The position numbers and the translations under genes are program-made. Under the pieces are notes generated by a model that saw only the letters and a program-made list of their open reading frames with translations, was not told where the DNA came from and searched no databases. A stretch of 64,000 nucleotides of DNA from Streptomyces sp. 130 (GTDB lineage Bacteria > Actinomycetota > Actinomycetes > Streptomycetales > Streptomycetaceae), in the NCBI RefSeq assembly GCF_007096885.1, contig NZ_VJNO01000026.1, positions 1 to 64,000 on the forward strand. The letters run 5' to 3'. Positions within the stretch are counted from its first letter, which is position 1. Each line of letters starts with the position of its first letter. Shown here one piece after another: positions 1 through 25,927 of the stretch.

Positions 1-1314
<1,314 letters not shown>

Positions 1315-1321
1315 GATGTCC

Positions 1322-17605
<16,284 letters not shown>

Positions 17606-17701
17606 CTGCACTCCACACAATTGTCGCCCGTCGCCGGACTGAATTCACCAAGGAACCGCACCACTGCGGGTCACGCTATGAAGGCGAGGGGCCGCGCACA
17701 G

Positions 17702-17720
17702 CCCCTAGAGCCCCCCTAAG
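17702..17720 (-). promoter_or_regulatory. Candidate regulator box (tandem TTAGGGG-like heptamers) in front of the PKS gene
   Basis: Read on the minus strand, TTAGGGG and CTAGGGG occur as a direct repeat 11 bp apart, about 100 bp upstream of the PKS start and overlapping the stop of the mutase gene. A very similar arrangement occurs at 26137-26154, in front of the other end of the operon. Heptamer direct repeats one helical turn apart are a known style of operator for pathway-specific activators such as SARPs. Which regulator binds here is unknown. Confidence 0.4.
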
Positions 17721-19074
17721 AGAAACCGGAATCCGGCAGGGCGATTTCCGCGCGGTCGCGGCCCCGGATTCCGTGGGATTCCACCGCTCTTCTGTCGAAC
17801 GCCCGTTGTACGTAGGAAAGGTCGGCGATCAGGCCCGAAGAGGTCACGTCTCTGGAGCGGGCCGGGCCGACCAGGCCGGCCAGCGGCAGTCTCCCGATGC
17901 CCGCCCACCGCAGCCGGCCGTCGCCGTCGATGTAGCTGCGGGCCCGGCCGTGGTTGTCCGGGTGCAGGCAGTAGGGGATGTCAAGGGCCCCCTGTCTGAA
18001 GGCGAGTTCGAAGGCGTGCCCGATGTCCGGGGACAGTTCGAGTACGCCCTCGATCAGCGCCCTGGCCTCCGCATACGTCTGTGAGTCGGACTCGGTGGAG
18101 GGTGGGCGTTCGGGCGCCGCCGTCCGCGCGGTCCGGGCCGCCGCCTCCAGGGCGGCGACGTTCTCGGCGACGGTGGGGATGCGGCGTGACTCCGCCACCG
18201 TCTTCACGATGAGGCGCTCCGAGCCGGAGGCGACAGCGAGCCGTGCCGCCTCGTCGAGCAGCAGATAGGCGCCCTCGTCCGTGGTCGGGTACACGCCCAT
18301 GTAGGCGTAGATGACCACGTGCCAATTGGTGGTCGGAAGCAGTTCGCCGCAGAGCCGCCGCAGCGCCGCGACCGCTTCCCGGTCCTGTCCCGGGTGGGTC
18401 TGCTGGGCATAGCTGAGCGACACGCTGCGGATACCGTGCTGGCAGAAGAAGAGCGCTTCGAGCACGCTCATCGCCACCAGTTGGCTCGGTGGGCACAATT
18501 GACCGAGCATGCAGCCGCCGAACGTCTCCAGATGCGGTTCCACTCCCGATTCCCGCAGCCGCGCGAAATCCTCGGTGCAGCGGACCCAGTTCCGTACCGA
18601 CTCGTCCAGCGGAGTGCGTCCGTAGGGGAGGCAGTAGGAGACCGGGCCTCCCTCGGTGGCATTGATCCAGGTGCCGCGCAGCGCGGCGAAGATGTCCCCG
18701 GGAACAGCCGATCCGTGCCGGACCTGGACCGGGAACGCGTCGTCCCTGATGCCCGCGAGGACCTGCCCGGTCACGGCCCGGTCATAGGTGACGATGGGAT
18801 AGCCGTTGAGTCCGGTCCCGGCTTCGAGCGCGTTCTCCACGGACGCCAGTTCTCCGACCCTCGTGTAGCTGTCGAGGGTGATCGTGCCGACCGTCGCCGC
18901 GTCGGCGGCCCTGGTGGCGGCCAGTCCCGCGCGCATGGTGACGGGGTCGCTGAAGCCCATGCGGGGCTGCACCACCAGGACGCCTGTGCGGCTTCTCGCT
19001 CGGACGAAGGCTCCGAAGTCCACCGGGCGCGCGCCCTCGGCCGTCCGCCGGAGCGGGTGCGCGCCCGGTCTCAC
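17716..19074 (-). CDS. Glutamate (methylaspartate) mutase large subunit, starter-unit biosynthesis
   Basis: Recognised as the epsilon/E-type TIM-barrel chain of adenosylcobalamin-dependent glutamate mutase (about 452 residues, slightly shorter than the clostridial enzyme). With the small subunit encoded immediately upstream, it should interconvert glutamate and 3-methylaspartate by a radical carbon-skeleton rearrangement. In macrolactam pathways such as vicenistatin this makes the precursor of the 3-aminoisobutyrate starter. The start is GTG in a GTGA overlap with the stop of the small-subunit gene, so the two are translationally coupled. The stop is 110 bp before the PKS start. The sequence is collinear with the family and shows no disruption. 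A primary-metabolism role is possible but unlikely given its place between a decarboxylase and a PKS. Confidence 0.88.
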   Translation of the reverse strand: MRPGAHPLRRTAEGARPVDFGAFVRARSRTGVLVVQPRMGFSDPVTMRAGLAATRAADAATVGTITLDSYTRVGELASVENALEAGTGLNGYPIVTYDRAVTGQVLAGIRDDAFPVQVRHGSAVPGDIFAALRGTWINATEGGPVSYCLPYGRTPLDESVRNWVRCTEDFARLRESGVEPHLETFGGCMLGQLCPPSQLVAMSVLEALFFCQHGIRSVSLSYAQQTHPGQDREAVAALRRLCGELLPTTNWHVVIYAYMGVYPTTDEGAYLLLDEAARLAVASGSERLIVKTVAESRRIPTVAENVAALEAAARTARTAAPERPPSTESDSQTYAEARALIEGVLELSPDIGHAFELAFRQGALDIPYCLHPDNHGRARSYIDGDGRLRWAGIGRLPLAGLVGPARSRDVTSSGLIADLSYVQRAFDRRAVESHGIRGRDRAEIALPDSGFS

Positions 19075-19571
19075 GCCACGACCTCGGTACGCCCCAGGGC
19101 GCGGGGGCCCGCCGGAAGCGCGCCGACGAAGCGGGTGAACTCCGTCAGGGTGGTGGAGGCGTCGTCGAAGACGGCGTCGAACCCGGCGGACAGCAGCGCG
19201 CCGATCGCCGCTTCGCTCTGCTGCCCGGCGACACCGAGCTTGCCGCCGATGGCCACCGGGGTCGAGGCCAGCTCGTCGCAGGCGCGCAGCGCCTCGATGG
19301 CACGGAGCCCGTCCTGGTGGCCGTGCCCGTTGACGCTGCTGATCACCACCAGGTCGGGGGCGGTCTCCCGGCAGGCCTCCACGAGGACGTGGTCCGGGGT
19401 GCACGGGCCCAGGTTGATCACCTCGTAGCCCAGCTCCTCGATGAGCAGCTGGAGGAAGACGAGGTTCCAGGTGTGCGAGTCGGAGGCCACGGTCGTGACG
19501 ACCACGGTGCCGCGCCGGGTGTCCGCGGCGCTGACGGTGTCCGTGGCACCGGGCGTCAGGCCGGCGCTCAC
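19071..19571 (-). CDS. Glutamate (methylaspartate) mutase small, cobalamin-binding subunit
   Basis: 166-residue B12-binding (Rossmann-like) protein, the sigma/S component of glutamate mutase. The base-off/His-on cobalamin signature DxHxxG is seen as DSHTWN: Asp31 and the cobalt-ligating His33 are kept, but the glycine position is Asn36. A SVNGHGHQD segment corresponds to the SLYGQGE loop of the clostridial protein, and GGKLGV to its GGNIVVG strand. It has a GTG start overlapping the stop of the decarboxylase (GTGA), and its own stop overlaps the large-subunit start. It needs adenosylcobalamin; a corrin-ring biosynthesis locus lies 21 kb to the right in the same window. The glycine substitution is unusual for the signature but may be normal for secondary-metabolism members. 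Confidence 0.88.
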   Translation of the reverse strand: MSAGLTPGATDTVSAADTRRGTVVVTTVASDSHTWNLVFLQLLIEELGYEVINLGPCTPDHVLVEACRETAPDLVVISSVNGHGHQDGLRAIEALRACDELASTPVAIGGKLGVAGQQSEAAIGALLSAGFDAVFDDASTTLTEFTRFVGALPAGPRALGRTEVVA

Positions 19572-20830
19572 TCGGTCCCTCCCGCGGCGGTGGGCGCGGG
19601 CATCGGGTCCACGGCCGCGTAGGCGCGGCTGTGCTCGATCCGCGAAACGGACAGCACCGAGTCGCCCCGCACCACCACCTCGGTGGGGGCCGGGCGGCCC
19701 AGGAACAACAGCAGACTGGCGGTCGGCCCGTAGGCGCCGGCGTTGGGGATGGTCACCAGATCGCCCGGGGCCAGTGCCGGGAGGTCGATCTCCCGGCCTA
19801 GGATGTCACCGGGGGTGCACAGCGGGCCCACCAGACTGGCGGATTCGACGCACTCCCCCGCGTCGGTCCCGACGGCGACCGGCAGCAGCCGGCCGAGGCC
19901 CGACATTCCGCCGAAGGTGTTGATGCCCGCGTCGAGGATGACGAACTTGCGGCCCCGGCTGATCTTGACGTTGCTGACGGAGGCGACCAGGGTGCCGCTC
20001 GCCCCGATGAGGTAGCGGCCCGACTCGCAGGCGATCTCGGGGCCCTCGGTCCGCCACCCGGGGAAGTGGGTGTCCAGTGCGGCGGCGAGCTCGCCGCGCA
20101 GCTTGGGGTAGGCGCCCCGGACTCCTGGAACGGCGTACGGCACGGTGAATCCGCCGCCGATGTCGAGGAAGCGCAGGGGGAGGCCGAGTTCGTCCTGGAG
20201 GCGGGCGGCCAGCTCGATGGTGTGCCGGAACTCGCCGACGAGGCTCTCCTCGTCCTTGGCGTTGCTCAGCGGGAAGAAGTGCATCCCGGTGATGCGGACA
20301 CCCTCGATCGCGCGCAGCTCGGGGAGGACGTCGGCCAGCGTCTCGCTGTCGAAGCCGAACTGGGAGGGGGTGCCGGTCATCCGGATGCTGCTGGTGGCGC
20401 TGGCGGTCGCGCTGTTGACGCGCAGCAGGCAGTCGGCGGTGGTGCCGTGCGCCAGGGCGGCGTCGGCCACGTGGCGGACGTCGGAGACCGAGTCGGTGGA
20501 GAAGACGCGGACTCCCAGCCGGATCGCCTCGTCCAGCTCACCCGGCGTCTTGCCGGGGCCGGTGTAGAGGCAGTCCGCGCCGCGGAATCCGGCCGCGAGG
20601 GCGGCCTCCAGCTCGCCGGTGGAGCTGATCTCTGGCCGGCAGTGCCGGCCTTCCCCCTCCCGCAGGGCCCGGACCAGGTCCGGGTGGGGGTTGGCCTTGA
20701 GTGCGTAGAAGAGGGTGAACTCCTCGGGCAGGGCCTCGAACAGCTGCTGCCGTGCCGCGTCGACCTCGTCGAGGTCGTACACGTACAGCGGGGTGCCGAA
20801 GCGTTCGGCCAGTGCCTGGTAGCGGCTCAT
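19568..20830 (-). CDS. PLP-dependent fold-III decarboxylase (DAP/ornithine decarboxylase family)
   Basis: 420 residues. The YALKANPH motif supplies the PLP lysine (Lys45), followed by HxxPLS, a GGGF phosphate-binding glycine loop and a C-terminal barrel with PNAGAYG. This is the alanine-racemase-like fold III of diaminopimelate and ornithine decarboxylases. In vicenistatin biosynthesis a homologous enzyme (VinO) decarboxylates 3-methylaspartate attached to a carrier protein, giving 3-aminoisobutyryl-ACP; the same role is inferred here from context. The ATG overlaps the stop of the upstream ligase (ATGA), and its stop overlaps the mutase small subunit start, so ligase, decarboxylase and mutase form one tightly coupled unit. 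Diaminopimelate decarboxylase (lysA) is the main alternative but would not be expected in this position. Confidence 0.85.
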   Translation of the reverse strand: MSRYQALAERFGTPLYVYDLDEVDAARQQLFEALPEEFTLFYALKANPHPDLVRALREGEGRHCRPEISSTGELEAALAAGFRGADCLYTGPGKTPGELDEAIRLGVRVFSTDSVSDVRHVADAALAHGTTADCLLRVNSATASATSSIRMTGTPSQFGFDSETLADVLPELRAIEGVRITGMHFFPLSNAKDEESLVGEFRHTIELAARLQDELGLPLRFLDIGGGFTVPYAVPGVRGAYPKLRGELAAALDTHFPGWRTEGPEIACESGRYLIGASGTLVASVSNVKISRGRKFVILDAGINTFGGMSGLGRLLPVAVGTDAGECVESASLVGPLCTPGDILGREIDLPALAPGDLVTIPNAGAYGPTASLLLFLGRPAPTEVVVRGDSVLSVSRIEHSRAYAAVDPMPAPTAAGGTE

Positions 20831-22362
20831 CGTCCTTCCCCGTCGATCATCTCGGCCAGCACCTGCCGGGCGTTCTTCCCGTGCAGGCTCAGCGGCAGCT
20901 CGGCCAGCACCCGGCACAGGGCGGGCACCTTGGCCGGCTCCAGGCGCTCGGCCAGCTCCTTCAGCACGGTGTGCGGCGGCAGTTCGGTCTCGGCGAAGAT
21001 GACCAGGTCGCGGCTGTCGGTGGGCGGCAGCGCCGTGGCGGTGCGGACGCCGGGGATGTCCATGGCGGCGGCCTCGATCTCCACCGTGCTCATCCGGATG
21101 CCCTTGCGCTTGAACATGTCGTCGCGGCGGCCCTCGAAGTAGAGGTATCCGTCCTCGTCGAGCCGGCCGTAGTCGCCGGTGTGCAGCCGCAGCGCCCCGG
21201 TCTCCGGGTCGGTGCGGAAGGTGCGCGCCGAGAGTTCGGGGCGGCGCCAGTAGCCGGGCATGACGTGCGGTCCCACGGCGACGATCTCGCCGGTCTCCCC
21301 GGCCGGCAGGGGCCGGCCCTGCGCGTCCAGGATCAGGACGGTGGTGCCGGGCAGCGGCAGGCCCACCGACCTCGGGCGCTCGTGCTCCTGGTCCGGCGGC
21401 ATGATGCTGACGCGTTTGCACTCGGTCTGCCCGAACTGGCGGACCACCCGCACCCCGGGGAACGCCGCGCGCAGGGCCTCGACCGCGTGGTCGGGAAGCG
21501 CGGCGCCGGTGTTGGTGAACATCCGTACCGGCGGCGGGTCCTGGGTGTCGCGCGCGGCGAGGGTGCCGATCATCGTGGCCAGTGACGGCACGATGGGGAC
21601 CACGGTGGCGCCGGTCTCGCGCATCCGCCGCAGCAGTACGAGATCGGACTCGCCGCCGTCCAGTACCAGTTCGGAGCGTCCCAGGCAGGCGAGCAGCACC
21701 TTGTACAGGCCGTAGTCCCAGGAGATCGGGAAGCGGCAGAAGACGACGTCGTTGGGCCGGTAACCGAGAACCCGCTGGATGGCGCGGGAGGCGAAGGTGA
21801 CCTGCGCGTGCGGGCACACCACGGCCTTGGGCGCCGCGGTGCTGCCGGAGGTGTAGACGAGGAACGCGATGTCGTCGTCTCTGATGTCCAGGGGTGCGGG
21901 CGCCGGCCGCCCGGCGGCCTCCTCCACGTGCGGCCAGATCTCCGCGAGGTCGTGCACGGGGAGGGACGCGGCGCGGCCGAGCACCTCGGTGGTGGTGCCC
22001 GCGCCGATGATCAGGGAGGGTTCGGCGTCCTCGATGACGGACCGGAGGTGGTACTCCTTCATCGCGGGGTTGAGCGGCACCAGGATCACACCGGCGCGCG
22101 AGGCCCCGTAGACCATGGCCACCAGTTCGCGCCGGCTGGGGAGCTGCACGAGCAGCCGGTCACCGCGTACCGCGCCGTGTTCGGTGAGCCAGGCGGCGAA
22201 GCCGTGGCTGAGTTCGGCCATCCGGCGGTACGTCACCCGGCCGTCGGCGTCGTGCAGGCACTGTCCGTCCGGGGTGTCCGCGACCGCCTCGTCGAGCAGG
22301 GAATGGACCGTCCCGCCGTTCCCGTGCGCCGTCGGCGCGCTAGTGGTGTTCGGATTCTCCAC
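20827..22362 (-). CDS. ATP-dependent acyl-adenylating ligase, probably 3-methylaspartate-ACP ligase
   Basis: 511-residue member of the ANL adenylating superfamily. Visible core motifs are the P-loop YTSGSTAAPK (~170-179), FGQTECKR, TGDYGRLDEDG, GRRDDMFKRKG and the catalytic lysine in LHGKNARQ near the C-terminus. No carrier domain is fused. The substrate-pocket segment reads FPISWDYGLYK, with Asp216 where beta-amino-acid ligases of macrolactam pathways (the VinN type) place an aspartate to bind the beta-amino group. Activation of 3-methylaspartate onto a discrete ACP is inferred. The GTG start at 22362 is followed 3' by the ATGA overlap with the decarboxylase. It is separated from the ferredoxin gene upstream by a 16-bp perfect hairpin, so it probably has its own promoter in 22363-22456. 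Confidence 0.82.
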   Translation of the reverse strand: MENPNTTSAPTAHGNGGTVHSLLDEAVADTPDGQCLHDADGRVTYRRMAELSHGFAAWLTEHGAVRGDRLLVQLPSRRELVAMVYGASRAGVILVPLNPAMKEYHLRSVIEDAEPSLIIGAGTTTEVLGRAASLPVHDLAEIWPHVEEAAGRPAPAPLDIRDDDIAFLVYTSGSTAAPKAVVCPHAQVTFASRAIQRVLGYRPNDVVFCRFPISWDYGLYKVLLACLGRSELVLDGGESDLVLLRRMRETGATVVPIVPSLATMIGTLAARDTQDPPPVRMFTNTGAALPDHAVEALRAAFPGVRVVRQFGQTECKRVSIMPPDQEHERPRSVGLPLPGTTVLILDAQGRPLPAGETGEIVAVGPHVMPGYWRRPELSARTFRTDPETGALRLHTGDYGRLDEDGYLYFEGRRDDMFKRKGIRMSTVEIEAAAMDIPGVRTATALPPTDSRDLVIFAETELPPHTVLKELAERLEPAKVPALCRVLAELPLSLHGKNARQVLAEMIDGEGR

Positions 22363-22456
22363 GGTTCCAACGTCGCTTTCGGGAGTGGGTGGCGAGCCGG
22401 CCGCGTCGTCGCGCGTGGGGGCCGGCTCTCAGGGGCGTGGGGAGGTACGAGTCAGG

Positions 22457-22494
22457 CCGGGGCACGGGCCCGGAGGGGCGGGCCCGTGCCCCGG
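22457..22494 (-). terminator. Strong hairpin after the P450-ferredoxin genes
   Basis: Perfect 16-bp inverted repeat (22457-22472 with 22479-22494) around a 6-nt loop GAGGGG, 20 nt after the ferredoxin stop on the minus strand. There is no U-tract, as is usual for Streptomyces terminators. It would separate the P450/ferredoxin transcript from the ligase-decarboxylase-mutase-PKS unit. Confidence 0.65.
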
Positions 22495-22514
22495 GGTCCC
22501 GGGGGGGGCGGTGC

Positions 22515-22709
22515 CTAGTCGGCGATGCTCAGTGCCCCGACCGGGCAGACGTTGACGGACTCCGCGACTTCCTCGCGCAGCCTTTCGTCCGGCGTCTCGA
22601 TCAGCAGGACGACCTTGCCGTCGTCGTCGTTCTGGTCGAAGACGGCGGGGGACGTGATCACACAGGAACCGGCGGCGACGCAGCGCTCTTTGTCGACGAT
22701 CACACGCAT
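22515..22709 (-). CDS. Small [3Fe-4S]-type ferredoxin, partner of the adjacent P450
   Basis: 64-residue acidic ferredoxin. The cysteine pattern is ERCVAAGSC followed by VNVCPVGAL near the C-terminus. Three cysteines, with no cysteine at the fourth 4Fe-4S position, is the arrangement of actinobacterial 3Fe-4S ferredoxins that feed electrons to P450s. The ATG at 22709 has an excellent AAAGGAG ribosome site. The gene lies 11 bp after the P450 stop, so the pair is co-transcribed and should work together. A ferredoxin reductase is not encoded nearby and is probably a housekeeping enzyme. Confidence 0.92.
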   Translation of the reverse strand: MRVIVDKERCVAAGSCVITSPAVFDQNDDDGKVVLLIETPDERLREEVAESVNVCPVGALSIAD

Positions 22710-22720
22710 GGAAATCTCCT

Positions 22721-23950
22721 TTACCAGGTCACCGGCAGCTCGTGCAGGCCGTCGATGAGGGCGTTGGCCTTGAAGGGCAGTTCGTCCAGGGCCGCGTCGA
22801 GGCGCAGTCCGGGAATGCGCCGCAGCAGGGTCGTGAACACGACCTCCAGCTGCATGCGGACGAGCATCTGGCCCGCGCACTGGTGGCGTCCGAAGCCGAA
22901 GGCCACGTTGTGCCGTGCCTCGCGGCGGGTCAGGTCGAGGGTGTTGGGGTTCTTGAAGACCGCCGGGTCGTGGTTGGAGGCGGAGAGCGAGCAGATGACG
23001 CCCTCCCCCTTGCGGATCAGCTGGCCGCCGATCTCGGCGTCCTCAAGGGCGACCCGGACGGTGCCGTGGTCGGAGATGCTGGAGTAGCGCGACAGCTCGT
23101 CGACGGCCTGGCCCGACAGCTCGGGGTGCGCGCGCAGCCAGTCGGCCTGCTCGGGGTGCTGGAGGAGGACCAGGGTGCCGACGGTGATGCCGTTGACGGT
23201 GCTCTCGTGACCGGCGGCGATCATGGCCCGTACGAGGGCGCTGATGTCGGACGGCTCCAGCTCCTTCTTCTTGTCGTTGCGCTGGATCAGGCTGCTGATG
23301 AGGTCGTCGCCGGGGTTCTTCTGCCGTTCGGCGATCAGCTCGTAGAGCAGGACCTCGACCTCGGCGTTGGCGGAGGCGTGCTCCTCGGCGCTGCCCTGGG
23401 TGACGAGGAGGGTGACCCAGCGGTGGAACAGGTCGCGCGACTCGTGCGGTACGCCGGTCAGCTCGCACATCCCGATGGAGGGCACGGGCATCGACAGCAT
23501 GGACACCAGGTCCACCGGTCCGCCCCGCTCCAGCATCGCGTCGATGCACTCGTCGACGATCTCCTGGGTGCGTGGCCGCATCGCCTCGACGCGCTTCACG
23601 CTGAGTTCCGGCATGAGCATCATGCGGTGCGCGGTGTGCTCCGGCGGGTCCATGTGGAGCAGGGCCGGCTTGACCTTGCCGAGGAGCTCCATGGGGAAGT
23701 GGAACTGGAGCGGGTAGCCGGGGTCGGCCATGTTGGAGCTGAACCGCGGGTCGACCAGCATCTGCCGGACGTCCTCGTAGCGGGTGAGGAGCCAGGCCTC
23801 ACGGCCGTTGAACTTGAGCTTGACCCGGGAGACCGGCTCGGTCTCCCGCAGCACCGCGTACTCCGGTGCCGGGTCCAGGGGGCAGCCGGTGCGCTCCAGG
23901 GGGAACGGGCGGGGCTGGGCGTGCGGGCACGCGTCGACGAGATCGGACAT
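22721..23950 (-). CDS. Cytochrome P450 hydroxylase/epoxidase (tailoring)
   Basis: 409-residue soluble bacterial P450. Motifs seen: I-helix AAGHEST (oxygen activation), K-helix ELSR (ExxR), and the heme-binding loop FGFGRHQCAG with the axial Cys at residue 358. The length is normal for the CYP105/107-like actinobacterial group. The ATG at 23950 is preceded by GGAGAAGGAACC. The 3Fe-4S ferredoxin follows at 11 bp. Its position inside the polyketide cluster suggests oxidation of the macrolactam or of a precursor; the substrate cannot be read from sequence. Confidence 0.93.
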   Translation of the reverse strand: MSDLVDACPHAQPRPFPLERTGCPLDPAPEYAVLRETEPVSRVKLKFNGREAWLLTRYEDVRQMLVDPRFSSNMADPGYPLQFHFPMELLGKVKPALLHMDPPEHTAHRMMLMPELSVKRVEAMRPRTQEIVDECIDAMLERGGPVDLVSMLSMPVPSIGMCELTGVPHESRDLFHRWVTLLVTQGSAEEHASANAEVEVLLYELIAERQKNPGDDLISSLIQRNDKKKELEPSDISALVRAMIAAGHESTVNGITVGTLVLLQHPEQADWLRAHPELSGQAVDELSRYSSISDHGTVRVALEDAEIGGQLIRKGEGVICSLSASNHDPAVFKNPNTLDLTRREARHNVAFGFGRHQCAGQMLVRMQLEVVFTTLLRRIPGLRLDAALDELPFKANALIDGLHELPVTW

Positions 23951-23999
23951 GGTTCCTTCTCCAGAGGTCTCTGCGCTCGGTGGGTAGGGGGCGGCGCTC

Positions 24000-24863
24000 T
24001 CAGCCGCGGGCCTTTTCGAGGGAGGCGCTTACGGCGGCGGCGGTGCGGGCGATGTTCTCGCTGAGCGGGAGCGCCCGCAGGTCGGCGGAGAGGACCTCGA
24101 CGGACGGGGTGACGTCGACGCCCTTGGCGTCCAGGGTGCGCAGCAGCCCGGTGATGTCGCAGTCACCGTCGCCGGGCAGCAGGCGCCCGCTGAGGACCTC
24201 GTTCATGACGTCGGGCGACGGAGTGCGCGGGGCGTCCGCGAATTCCACGCCCGCGATCTGCGCGCCGGTGAGCTGGTCGATGGAGCCGACGCCCGTCGGG
24301 TCGCGGAAGAGGTGCCACATGTCGACGAGCAGACCGGCGTTGGGACGGTCGGCGGCGACGATGATGTCGGAGGCGACCTGGTAGGTGAAGCCGGGCATCA
24401 CGGCCATGGCCTCAAGGGAGATCTTCAGCCCGCGTGCGGCGGCTCGGTCGCACATCGCGCCGAAGCGCTCGGCGAGGACCTCGGTGGGGGGCATCTCCAC
24501 GCCCGGCGGGTAGACGGCGCAGGACTTGACCATGGGGATGCCGGCCAGGACGGCCAGTTCGAACAGGCGGTTCTCCGACTCCAGGGCGGGGCCGCTCTCC
24601 TCCGGACCGGCGTTCCACCCGAACAGGACCTCCAGCTCGTGCAGCCGGACGCCGTACTCGGTGAGCAGGCCGCGCAGCTTGTCCGCCGAGTGGTCGGCCA
24701 GGAACGCCTCCAGCTCCTCGACGCTCATGCCCATCGAGACGCAGTTGTTCTCGGCCAGCGCCGCCAGGCGCTCCTCCAGGGTGTGCCGGACGGGCTCCTG
24801 CCAGGCCGACCCGGTCAGCTGCAGATAGGCGAAACCCAGGTCGGTCCTGGTCAGAAGGGTCAT
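24000..24863 (-). CDS. Sugar phosphate isomerase/epimerase-like TIM-barrel protein of unknown role
   Basis: About 287 residues of the xylose-isomerase-like TIM barrel family (AP endonuclease 2/hydroxypyruvate isomerase-like). Characteristic elements are KISLEAM, LLVDMWHLFRDP (metal-site Asp and His), GVEFADAP and the late LLPGDGDCDI segment. Two starts are possible: ATG at 24863, with AGAGG six bases upstream (preferred), and ATG at 24881. The gene sits between the trans-acyltransferase and the P450, 98 bp and 49 bp away, on the same strand. Such isomerases are not part of the standard macrolactam starter pathway, so the function here is open: sugar or polyol supply, a ring or side-chain isomerisation, or a metal-dependent lyase. 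It is not recognised as any named biosynthetic protein. Confidence 0.75.
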   Translation of the reverse strand: MTLLTRTDLGFAYLQLTGSAWQEPVRHTLEERLAALAENNCVSMGMSVEELEAFLADHSADKLRGLLTEYGVRLHELEVLFGWNAGPEESGPALESENRLFELAVLAGIPMVKSCAVYPPGVEMPPTEVLAERFGAMCDRAAARGLKISLEAMAVMPGFTYQVASDIIVAADRPNAGLLVDMWHLFRDPTGVGSIDQLTGAQIAGVEFADAPRTPSPDVMNEVLSGRLLPGDGDCDITGLLRTLDAKGVDVTPSVEVLSADLRALPLSENIARTAAAVSASLEKARG

Positions 24864-24979
24864 GGTGTACCTCTCGCTCATGAGTCCGCGGCCGGTCCTG
24901 GTGGAGACGGCAGGGGCGCGGCGCCGGCCTGGGCGCGTCCCGCCGGGTGTGTGTCGGGCCGGGTGGGCCGGGGCTGTGC

Positions 24980-25927
24980 TCAGGCGGCGAGGTTCCGTCG
25001 GACGGGCTGGAGGGCTGTCCTCGGGTCCACCGCGACGACGTCGAAGTTCTGGGTGGTGACGGGAACGCGGCCGAAGAGGCTGTCCTGCCCGGCGACGTAC
25101 AGCTTGTGGACGCCGTGTTCCCGCAGGGCTTCGACGACGGCGGGCCAGCGGACCGGACGGACGAAGCTGTCCAGCAGCATGGTGCGGACCTGGTCGCCGG
25201 TGGTCAGCAGGGCGCCGTCCTGGTCGGCGACGACCGGTATCCGGGGGTCGTGGAAGGTCAGCGGGGCGAAGAGTTCCTCCTCGGCCCGCCGGCGCAGAGG
25301 CTCGAAGACGCTCGCGTGCATGGGCGGGCGCATCGTGTACAGCGGCAGCCCGCCGACCGAGCGCAGCCGCTTGCCGAGCCACTCCAGCACGGTCTCGCGC
25401 AGCGACACCAGGTAGAAGTCCTCGTCGACGTGGCAGGCGATCTCGTACCACTCACCGCGCTCGTCGAGTTCGGCGAGCACCCGGTCGAGTTCGGGGCGCG
25501 GGACGCGGGTGAAGGAGTGCGTGACGACGTCCTGGTGGTTCTCGGCGAACCAGGACTCCAGCAGCCTGGCCCAGCCGGCGGTCAGGCGCACCGCGTCGGC
25601 GAAGTCCAGGACTCCGGTGTGGGCCGCCGCGGCCTTCGCGCCGAAGCTGGGGCCGACGCAGAGCGCGGGCTCCGGGTCGAACCGGTCCTGCGCCCAGGTG
25701 GCGAGTGCCAGGCAGTTGACGAGAAACGCGACTTGCGCGTACTCGCTGTAGTCGCCCTCCGCGTCGCGGTAGCGGTCGATGAGCGAGTAGCCGAGCGCGT
25801 CGTCGGCCTCGGCGACGAGCCGCCGTGCCACCGGGTTGATCAGCATGAACTTGGCTGAATGCGGAAAGCTCGTGGGGCTCATACCGGGGAAGACCAGCGC
25901 ACCGCCGGTGCGGAAGTCCTGTCTCAT
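24980..25927 (-). CDS. Stand-alone acyltransferase (VinK-like), loading of the amino-acyl starter onto the PKS
   Basis: 315 residues, FabD-like fold. The nucleophile elbow reads GPSFG (Ser94) where malonyl-CoA transacylases have GHSxG. The second catalytic residue is in the MHASVF motif (His around 204), corresponding to the HAFH region. The N-terminal VFPGMSPTSF loop matches the oxyanion glycine loop. Discrete acyltransferases of this type (VinK in vicenistatin) move a dipeptidyl beta-amino-acyl starter from a discrete ACP to the N-terminal loading ACP of the first PKS, and such an ACP is present at the N-terminus of the PKS here. It is the first gene of the minus-strand run, at the divergent promoter region. 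The alternative, ordinary malonyl transfer, is less likely given the altered motif. Confidence 0.8.
   Translation of the reverse strand: MRQDFRTGGALVFPGMSPTSFPHSAKFMLINPVARRLVAEADDALGYSLIDRYRDAEGDYSEYAQVAFLVNCLALATWAQDRFDPEPALCVGPSFGAKAAAAHTGVLDFADAVRLTAGWARLLESWFAENHQDVVTHSFTRVPRPELDRVLAELDERGEWYEIACHVDEDFYLVSLRETVLEWLGKRLRSVGGLPLYTMRPPMHASVFEPLRRRAEEELFAPLTFHDPRIPVVADQDGALLTTGDQVRTMLLDSFVRPVRWPAVVEALREHGVHKLYVAGQDSLFGRVPVTTQNFDVVAVDPRTALQPVRRNLAA

Noticed and set aside
19568..20830. Diaminopimelate decarboxylase lysA
   Set aside because: Same fold, but the gene is stop-start coupled to an adenylating ligase and glutamate mutase genes, which points to the methylaspartate decarboxylation role.
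24980..25927. Housekeeping malonyl-CoA:ACP transacylase (fabD)
   Set aside because: The GHSxG elbow is replaced by GPSFG and the gene is in a starter-unit cassette away from fatty-acid synthase genes.
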